Source: Candidatus Eremiobacterota bacterium
Lineage (GTDB): Bacteria > Vulcanimicrobiota > CADAWZ01 > Ess09-12
Assembly (NCBI GenBank): GCA_031082125.1
Contig: JAVHLM010000010.1
Span: forward strand, 1 to 64,000
Direction: 5' to 3'
Length of the DNA: 64,000 nt
Position numbers and translations under genes: made by a program. This document shows, in pieces, positions 58,541-64,000 of the stretch (position 1 is the stretch's first letter; each line of letters opens with the position of its first letter). Below the pieces are notes generated by a model. It worked only from the letters and a program-made list of their open reading frames with translations. It was not told where the DNA came from and did not search any database.

Positions 58541-59675
58541 CGGCAGTGCTGCTCTTTTTCTCCCCCCGAGGGCGGACCTTCTGTATGATAATCTTGTACA
58601 TCCTCTCGGCAGTGTCCTCCAGAAAAGCGAGGCGTTTTCTGAAAAGACTGCGGGCCGATCCCGGGTAACGCTCCTCCAGGAGCCCCGGGGGCGGTAAAAG
58701 GTAATTAAGGGGATTGGTAAGCCACAGGGAAAGAAGGGACCCATGGGGAAGGGCAAGACGATAAAGCAGTCCTTCCAGACCCCCGGGGCGGAGCCTGTTT
58801 TTTGTCTCTTCAGGAACGGAAACGGAGAAAGCATCCTCCAGGGAAGCGATAAGATGGAAAAGGGCCCCGGTGAGCTTCAGGCTTTCCGCAAGCCTGGTGA
58901 GGACATCCCATGAGAGCCCCATTTCTCTCAGGAAGAGCGCCATGTCAAGAAGCCAGATGAGGGGCGCCCTTTCCCTCAGGTGGTGGGCCCAGTGGGCCAC
59001 CAGGTAAAGAAAATGGAGATGGCGCTCAAGGCTGAATGCCTCAATATCATTGAGCCTGAAGGCTTCCGGCGCGCTCCATAGCATTTCCCCCGGGATGAAC
59101 GACGCGCTCCAGAGGATCCCCTCGTGGAGCTCCAGGAACAGCTCTTCGCCGGCAGCCTGTTTTGAGAAGACAGAACGGCCGAGCCTCCTGTGCCTCACAA
59201 TCTCTTCCCTGGTGCCGCAGGGGGAGAACCCCTGCTCCATGAGAAGCCCCGCAAGCTCCTGATGATCCTCTCTTTTCACGATAAGGTCGGCATCGTGCAT
59301 GGGCCTCAAGGCGGAGTTCCTGTAGAGGGCGGCGATGAGAAAGGCGCCCTTGATGACCAGGACTTCATGGGTTCGTCCGCGGCTTTTTGCAATGATCTGC
59401 TTCACTTCATGGAGCAGAAGGGTGTTGCGCCTTGCCGTGCCGTAGTAAGTCTCTTTCCAGGCAGAGAGGAGGACGGGCGGTATGGTTGCGGCAAAAGACT
59501 CCTCCTGTGCCAGGTGAAAAAGAAGGGGAACAAGGCTCTCATCGCAGGCGCGCTGCGAGAGCCTTTCCCATGGGATTTCGGGGGAAAGGCCGCCAGGGGG
59601 ACGGGGAGGCCTCCCTTCCAGGAAGTCTGCTGCCAGGGAGCAAAGAAGAGTGAGAGCGCCGTCATTCATGGCCAT
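58485..59675 (-). CDS. Nucleotidyltransferase family protein (PF14907-like)
   Basis: About 396 residues. A helical N-terminus is followed by the nucleotidyltransferase core VLVIKGAFLIAALYRNSALRPMHDADLIV, where the His-Asp-Ala-Asp replaces the usual GSxxxGxxxxxSDID pattern, then FLELHEGILW. This is the uncharacterised nucleotidyltransferase family often seen in polysaccharide biosynthesis clusters. The start is ATG 59675 (59669 is also possible), overlapping the upstream methyltransferase by 14 bases, so translation is coupled. Confidence 0.75.
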   Translation of the reverse strand: MAMNDGALTLLCSLAADFLEGRPPRPPGGLSPEIPWERLSQRACDESLVPLLFHLAQEESFAATIPPVLLSAWKETYYGTARRNTLLLHEVKQIIAKSRGRTHEVLVIKGAFLIAALYRNSALRPMHDADLIVKREDHQELAGLLMEQGFSPCGTREEIVRHRRLGRSVFSKQAAGEELFLELHEGILWSASFIPGEMLWSAPEAFRLNDIEAFSLERHLHFLYLVAHWAHHLRERAPLIWLLDMALFLREMGLSWDVLTRLAESLKLTGALFHLIASLEDAFSVSVPEETKNRLRPGGLEGLLYRLALPHGSLLSLWLTNPLNYLLPPPGLLEERYPGSARSLFRKRLAFLEDTAERMYKIIIQKVRPRGEKKSSTADEEISLPGVEQKRGHRKR

Positions 59676-61254
59676 AGGCAAGGGAGAGTGAAGAGACTGC
59701 GATTCCCAGCTCCCTTGTATCGCCGCTGGAATCTGCATGGGCGGGCACCCAGGGCTCTGTGACCCTCAGGATGAAAATGACCCTTCCTTCCAGTGCTCCC
59801 GGAAGCGCCAGAGTCCTCTTCTCCCATTCCCATGCCGGCGGCAGGGGTATGGCCCCCATGGGGGGATCGGCTATCTCTAGAAATGCCCTGCTCCCCTCCT
59901 GCGAGGGGAAGTAGTAATGGAGGGAGACGGCTTTTTCACCCCCCCGCGCAAGAAGCTCTCCGCGGGCTTCTCCTGCGGTCCACCGGTAGGTGAGGGTCTC
60001 TTCGCTCATGGCATGGCGTTCCAGTTCATGCCAGCCCTCGCCTGCCAGGATATCATCGTTCATGCCCATGAGCAGGGTGTGCCCCGGTGAGAGAGCGATT
60101 CTCCTCACATAGAGTCCCAGCTCCCTGGTATCCCTGCTGCCATGATCGGAAGGCCTGAAAATTCTGCCTGCATGGAGGGTCACCTTGACAAGCCCCTCGC
60201 CGCCCCGGGGGCACCAGCACCTGAGGATCTGGAGATCGCCGGTTTTTCTGCCGGTGAATGGCAATTCGGCGCCTTCCATCTCCGCCAGGGGCAGAAATAC
60301 CTCGCCATCGGGCGAGGGCAGATGGCACTCAAGGGCCAGGACGCTCTCCGATCCGCTCCTTTTAAGATATAGAGCGGCGGTCTTCCCGGTCCAGCGCCCC
60401 GCTGGAGGGCCCTTTTCCAGGGGATACCACCCCCCCGCGATCTGGAGGGCGCAGTTGTCTCCCATCACCACCTCGCTGCGGTATGAGGCGGCGTCAAGGT
60501 ACTTATGGCGGTAAAGGCCGGGCGGGAAGGAGTAATGGCTTCCCGGCCCCTTCCGGCATGCCATGATGAGGCTCTCATGGAGATTCTCACATGCTCCCGG
60601 GGCAACGCCAAGGAGTGTGGCCAGGTCCCTGACCGTCTCAAGGGAAAAGGCTTTTTCGCCGGGGGAGCCGGGTGAAGGGGGGATTTCTTTGATTTCATCA
60701 AAGCCGCAGGCCCGCAGGAGCTCTTCAATCTCGCGGGAAGTGAACTTCCTTGTGATGCGGACCCCTGTCCCCAGGGCGCAAAGAGGCGGGAAGCAGTTTT
60801 TCCCCGAGAGGAGCCCTGCGAGGGCGTCCTTCGAGAATGCCCGGCGTGTCGCGATATAGAGCACTCCCCGGGAACGGAGCACCCTGTGGCACTCATTCAG
60901 AAAACAGGTGGGGCTCTTTCTGAAATGCTCGAGGATGCTTTCTGCCGCGATGCAGTCCAGGCTCCCGGTTTTCCACGGGAAGGGGCGCTCCTCAAGCTCG
61001 TGGAAATCAGCGCTGCCGGCAGGTATCTCATCCCCGCCGGGTTCCTTATCGGGCAGGAGAGAAGAGATCTCACCCTTCCAGGCATTGTAGAGGCGGCGGC
61101 CCGTCATGCTCCCCGGCTGGATATCAACAAGGCTTGTGAGCAGCAGAATTTTCTTTCCCCCTCCGGGGCCTGAGGAAGCCAGGTGCTCTTTTACCGTGCC
61201 GGGCAGACGCCTGAGAAAAAGGCTCAATGGAGATGGGTTTTGTACCATTGTCAT
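59662..61254 (-). CDS. SAM-dependent methyltransferase-like protein with two C-terminal beta repeats
   Basis: About 530 residues. The N-terminal 200 residues resemble Methyltransf_11 (FPWKTGSLDCIAAESILEHFRK; CHRVLRSRGVLYIATRRAF). Motif I (GxGxG) is not evident; the equivalent strand reads KILLLTSLVDIQP, so SAM binding is uncertain. The C-terminal 320 residues carry two copies of a beta-domain, each ending in the same motif: SRDTRELGLYVRRIALSPGH and SGDTRELGIAVSSLSLAYGH. The ATG at 61254 overlaps the glycosyltransferase stop (ATGA). Presumed role: modification of exported glycan. Confidence 0.75.
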   Translation of the reverse strand: MTMVQNPSPLSLFLRRLPGTVKEHLASSGPGGGKKILLLTSLVDIQPGSMTGRRLYNAWKGEISSLLPDKEPGGDEIPAGSADFHELEERPFPWKTGSLDCIAAESILEHFRKSPTCFLNECHRVLRSRGVLYIATRRAFSKDALAGLLSGKNCFPPLCALGTGVRITRKFTSREIEELLRACGFDEIKEIPPSPGSPGEKAFSLETVRDLATLLGVAPGACENLHESLIMACRKGPGSHYSFPPGLYRHKYLDAASYRSEVVMGDNCALQIAGGWYPLEKGPPAGRWTGKTAALYLKRSGSESVLALECHLPSPDGEVFLPLAEMEGAELPFTGRKTGDLQILRCWCPRGGEGLVKVTLHAGRIFRPSDHGSRDTRELGLYVRRIALSPGHTLLMGMNDDILAGEGWHELERHAMSEETLTYRWTAGEARGELLARGGEKAVSLHYYFPSQEGSRAFLEIADPPMGAIPLPPAWEWEKRTLALPGALEGRVIFILRVTEPWVPAHADSSGDTRELGIAVSSLSLAYGHE

Positions 61255-62606
61255 CGGCAGAGCTCCAGTAAGTATCTTTCCAGGATATCGGCGGCGTGGG
61301 CAGTGCTCCATGCCCCCCGTGCTTCGTGGCAGGCGCGGGAGGCCCGTTCCATCGCCTCTTCCCTGTGCTCAAGAACCTGCCGCATCTGGGAGCCCATGTG
61401 CTCTATGTCAGGCTCTGCCCACGTGCCTGATGAGTGGTAAAGGTGTGATCCCGGCCTTACAGGCACTTCACGGCAGGCAACGAGATAACAGTTCTTTTCG
61501 TGGAGGTAGTCCACCTGCCCTCCCCAGGCGGGGGAAAGCACAATCTTTCCCATTGCCATGGCCTCAAGGAGGGGGAGGCAGAACCCTTCACCCCTGCTCG
61601 AGCAGATATAGGCATCGGCGAGGGCCATAAGGGAGGGCATTTCGCTTACGTAAGTCTCCTGGAGGAAGAGGATCCGGGGGATCTTCTTCCTGCCGAATTT
61701 TTTCGAGAGGGTCCTGATGAAGGCACCTATTCCCTGTATCGTGTGGCCGAAGTATGGATAAACCTTTATGATGAGCACCACGCCGTCGGAGGAGGAGAAT
61801 TCCTTTATATAGGCCGCCATGAGGGCGTCAAAGCCCTTGTAGGGGTAGAAAGCCCCGACGGAGAGAAAGATAAAGAAGTCCCGGAGCTTTTTTGTGGCGA
61901 TATGAAGCTCGGGGAGCTCCCTCAGGGGCTCCACGGCGGGATGAAAGCGCGCCAGGTCCACGCCGTAGGGAAGGACCCTTATCGGCACTCTGACGCCGGA
62001 GTCCTTGAAGGCACGCTCGTTGAATGACGAGGCCACCCATAGCTCATCGACGGCGTTGCAGGCCTCAGCCCAGCGGGGGGGAAGCCTTGAGGTCTCCCAT
62101 GTGGTGATGCCTATGGAATAGGCGCCTTCCAGCCTCTGGAGCTGAAGGGGAGGCACATGCTGAAGGGATATGAAAGGAGCGGCCTTCATTGAGCGCGCCG
62201 GTGGAAGGGAGGAGATCCCGGGGAAGAAGCATGGATCAAGCTCATGATCTCCCTTCAGGCTGTCCCTGAAGAGATGCCACTGCCTTCTCTTCAGCTCCCT
62301 CACGTAGTCCCTCGTGCCCTGGCCGTATCCTGACACGGCATGGAAATAGCCTTTCCAGACAAGGGGAATCTCTCTGATGAGAAATGCCTTTTCATCGGGG
62401 GTTCCCGCGGCGGCCCCCGTCGCATATCCTCTCAGGAAGCTCTCCTTCAGCACAAGGAAGGCATCGTCGGGCCATGAGGCCCCCTTTGGCTCCAGGGGGG
62501 CCGGGATTCTCTCCCTTTCCTGCCCGAGGAGCTTTTCCCTGAGGGCCCTGAGCATGCCCCCCATGGAGAAGGCCTGGCAGGCCTCCATTTCAGCAGGCTC
62601 TCTCAT
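61251..62606 (-). CDS. Glycosyltransferase, GT4 family
   Basis: 451 residues. After a long N-terminal region (about 1-100) a GT-B fold follows: VDELWVASSFNERAF, RVPIRVLPYGVDLARFHP, LSVGAFYPYKGFDALMAAY and YICSSRGEGFCLPLLEAMAMGKIVLSPAWGGQVDYL, which carries the E-x7-E signature. I use ATG 62606; it overlaps the ABC gene by 17 bases and has a weak site, and ATG 62588 is an alternative. It is part of the minus-strand polysaccharide run. Confidence 0.88.
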   Translation of the reverse strand: MREPAEMEACQAFSMGGMLRALREKLLGQERERIPAPLEPKGASWPDDAFLVLKESFLRGYATGAAAGTPDEKAFLIREIPLVWKGYFHAVSGYGQGTRDYVRELKRRQWHLFRDSLKGDHELDPCFFPGISSLPPARSMKAAPFISLQHVPPLQLQRLEGAYSIGITTWETSRLPPRWAEACNAVDELWVASSFNERAFKDSGVRVPIRVLPYGVDLARFHPAVEPLRELPELHIATKKLRDFFIFLSVGAFYPYKGFDALMAAYIKEFSSSDGVVLIIKVYPYFGHTIQGIGAFIRTLSKKFGRKKIPRILFLQETYVSEMPSLMALADAYICSSRGEGFCLPLLEAMAMGKIVLSPAWGGQVDYLHEKNCYLVACREVPVRPGSHLYHSSGTWAEPDIEHMGSQMRQVLEHREEAMERASRACHEARGAWSTAHAADILERYLLELCR

Positions 62607-63348
62607 CGTCGGCCCCTTTCTCACTCCTGGTGATCTCACAATACTGCCGGGCGATTTCAGCGGTCTCACCCCTGGCGGAGAGCCTGTGGCCCTCTATGAG
62701 GAGGGAGCGGGGGCAGATCTCCGCGAGAAGCTCGGGGCTGTGAGAGATGATCAGAATGGTTTTTCCCTCGCTCTTGAGAGCCTTGAGCTTCTCCAGGCAC
62801 CTGCGCTGGAAGCCCCTGTCGCCCACGGTGAGGATCTCGTCCAGCAGGATAATCGATGGGCCTGCGTGGACCGCCACGGAGAATGCCAGGCGCGCCGCCA
62901 TCCCCGATGAATACGAGCGGAGAGGCTCTTCCAGAAAATCCTCAAGCCCTGAAAAGGCGACAATCTCATCGAGCCTCGCCCGCAGCTCCCTCGAGGGAAC
63001 TCCCAGTATGGCGCCATAGGTGAAGATATTTTCACGTCCTGTGAAATCAGGGTGGAAACCCACACCCAGGTCCAGGATGGCGCTGATTCTTCCGGAAGTT
63101 GAGATTTTTCCCCTCGTGGGCTGAAGAATGCGGGCTATGAGCCTGAAGAGCGTGGTCTTTCCCGCGCCGTTCGCCCCCATGACTCCCCAGCACTCCCCCT
63201 CGTCCACCGAGAAATTGATATCCTCAAGGACCCAGAACTCTCCGCAGATGCCCCTTGTCCCCCTGATGAGGGTCTCCTTGAGAGTCCTGTGTTCTCTCGC
63301 GTACCTCCTGAATTTTTTCCAGACTCCTTCAAGCTCGATTACTTTCAT
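62590..63348 (-). CDS. Polysaccharide ABC exporter ATP-binding protein (Wzt-like)
   Basis: 252 residues. Walker A GANGAGKTT, signature YSSGMAARL, Walker B IILLDEILTVGD. The YSSGM form of the signature is typical of Wzt/TagH polysaccharide exporters. No C-terminal glycan-binding domain is present, so termination or modification may rely on the neighbouring enzymes. ATG overlaps the permease stop by 4 bases. Confidence 0.92.
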   Translation of the reverse strand: MKVIELEGVWKKFRRYAREHRTLKETLIRGTRGICGEFWVLEDINFSVDEGECWGVMGANGAGKTTLFRLIARILQPTRGKISTSGRISAILDLGVGFHPDFTGRENIFTYGAILGVPSRELRARLDEIVAFSGLEDFLEEPLRSYSSGMAARLAFSVAVHAGPSIILLDEILTVGDRGFQRRCLEKLKALKSEGKTILIISHSPELLAEICPRSLLIEGHRLSARGETAEIARQYCEITRSEKGADDERAC

Positions 63349-64000
63349 AGCTCCTCGGCAAAAAAATCCTGGTGGCGGTTAAAAAGATGGTAACCGGCCA
63401 GGAAAGTGATGAAAGCCGCGAGGGCGCTCCACGAGAACAGCGCCCATGGAGGAGCCCCGGCAAATAGGATGGCGTTCCGGTATGCCATGATGATACCGGT
63501 GAGAGGGTTCCATGCAATCCACGCGGCATAAGGCTCAGGCACCATCGAGAGGGGGTAGAGGATCGGCGTGGCATAAAACCAGAAGGTAAGGCCATGGGTG
63601 AGAAGGACGTTCACGTCACGGTAATATACCTGGAGGCACGAGAGGATAAGGGCGATACCGGCGGTGAACAGCACCTGCACCATGCAGATAAGGGGGATAT
63701 AGAGGAGAGCCGCTCCCACGGGAATCCTGTAGAGGATGATGAGGGCGACGTTTATCACGAGCCCTACGAGGAAGGTGTGGACAAAGTTGGAGAAGAGCAG
63801 CGACAGGGGGATCACCTCCCGGGGGAAGGCCGCCCTGGTGACTACGGGCCCGTAGAGAGGCAGCGACATGGTGGCGGCCTGGAGGCTCTGCTGGAGGAAG
63901 TTCCACGGGATGAGGGCACAGAAGAGGAAAAGGGGGTAATGGGGAATGCCCATCCTGAGGACCCTCGTGAAGACCACCGAGAGTATGGCAAGGGTGATGA
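63345..64000 (-). CDS. Polysaccharide ABC exporter permease (Wzm-like), partial
   Basis: The frame is open to the right edge and the N-terminus is missing. The visible 218 residues have five to six helices and the ABC-2 membrane pattern VFTRVLRMGIPHYPLFLFCALIPWNF, VVTRAAFPREVIPLS and YPLSMVPEPYAAWIAWNPLTGII, typical of Wzm/TagG. With Wzt it exports a lipid-linked polysaccharide across the inner membrane. Its stop overlaps the ATG of the ATPase. Confidence 0.92.
   Translation of the reverse strand, partial: ITLAILSVVFTRVLRMGIPHYPLFLFCALIPWNFLQQSLQAATMSLPLYGPVVTRAAFPREVIPLSLLFSNFVHTFLVGLVINVALIILYRIPVGAALLYIPLICMVQVLFTAGIALILSCLQVYYRDVNVLLTHGLTFWFYATPILYPLSMVPEPYAAWIAWNPLTGIIMAYRNAILFAGAPPWALFSWSALAAFITFLAGYHLFNRHQDFFAEEL

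Noticed and set aside
58541-58834. N-terminal extension of the GspF protein
   Set aside because: The family begins at MKRFHYLAL; the preceding 98 codons overlap the nucleotidyltransferase gene in another frame.
1-64000. tRNA, rRNA, riboswitch or CRISPR array
   Set aside because: No cloverleaf, rRNA segment, riboswitch core or regularly spaced repeat array was found by reading either strand; small structured RNAs could escape this kind of inspection.

Overview
This is bacterial chromosomal DNA of fairly high G+C content, densely coded on both strands. No rRNA, tRNA, CRISPR array, transposase or integrase was seen. The envelope is diderm: there is an RND efflux pump with a lipoprotein adaptor, an O-antigen-ligase-type polymerase/transferase, a Wzm/Wzt-type polysaccharide exporter, pseudopilins and several signal-peptide proteins. 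Sulfatases, a radical-SAM sulfatase maturase and a large GH63-like glucosidase suggest a free-living heterotroph that uses complex carbohydrates. I cannot place the lineage from this window; nothing here is diagnostic of a phylum.

Layout. 0-1.6 kb: remnant of a DUF1622 gene, DUF202 protein, bile-acid/sodium symporter family protein. 1.6-7.6 kb (minus strand): MscS-type channel, ferredoxin-tailed aldo/keto reductase, GH63-like glucosidase. 7.6-25.5 kb: a mosaic of short transcription units: PilT ATPase with a cyclic-nucleotide/GAF protein; gluconokinase and a truncated transaldolase; DUF3300 and DUF2950 secreted proteins; CoA-disulfide-reductase/rhodanese; a receiver/histidine-kinase pair; an AAA_14/DUF4143 ATPase; anaerobic sulfatase maturase with two convergent sulfatases. 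25.5-32 kb: secreted proteins, an Old-Yellow-Enzyme homologue, two tiny related membrane proteins, a giant LamG protein. 32-37.3 kb: an adaptor-RND-MarR efflux operon. 37.6-44 kb: exported amidohydrolase, SDR, hybrid kinase. 44-47 kb: NUDIX, zinc-ribbon, HPr-kinase-like protein and glycosyltransferase. 47-53.2 kb (minus): STAS protein, ABC transporter with the binding protein fused to its permease, glycosyltransferase, TPR protein. 53.3-58.5 kb: four pseudopilin-type genes, an O-antigen ligase family protein, GspF. 58.5-64 kb (minus): polysaccharide export and glycan-modifying genes, running off the right edge.

The most unusual signal is in the 7.6-25.5 kb mosaic. Eight intergenic copies of a palindrome with core GGACC-WW-GGTCC and arms like TGTCTA...TAGACA occur there and I found none elsewhere in the window. 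In most copies one arm is itself a -35 hexamer (TAGACA, TTGACA or TATACA), and a plausible -10 hexamer lies 17-18 bp further on, pointing at a different gene each time: glucosidase, pilT, truncated transaldolase, gluconokinase, DUF3300, response regulator and sulfatase. This looks like a shared operator embedded in promoters, that is, a regulon with no recognisable regulator gene in the window. Several gene fragments (transaldolase N-terminus, rhodanese C-terminus, a transporter-like piece) lie next to these copies, so the elements may also mark recombination junctions.

A second pattern is at 53-57 kb: three genes (STAS protein, PilX-like pseudopilin, FimT/GspH-like pseudopilin) each have an extended -10 (TGn-TATAAT or TATACT) ending only 6-7 bases before ATG and no Shine-Dalgarno sequence, which suggests leaderless transcripts. 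Most other genes have clear AGGAGG-like sites; a few good sites precede TTG start codons.
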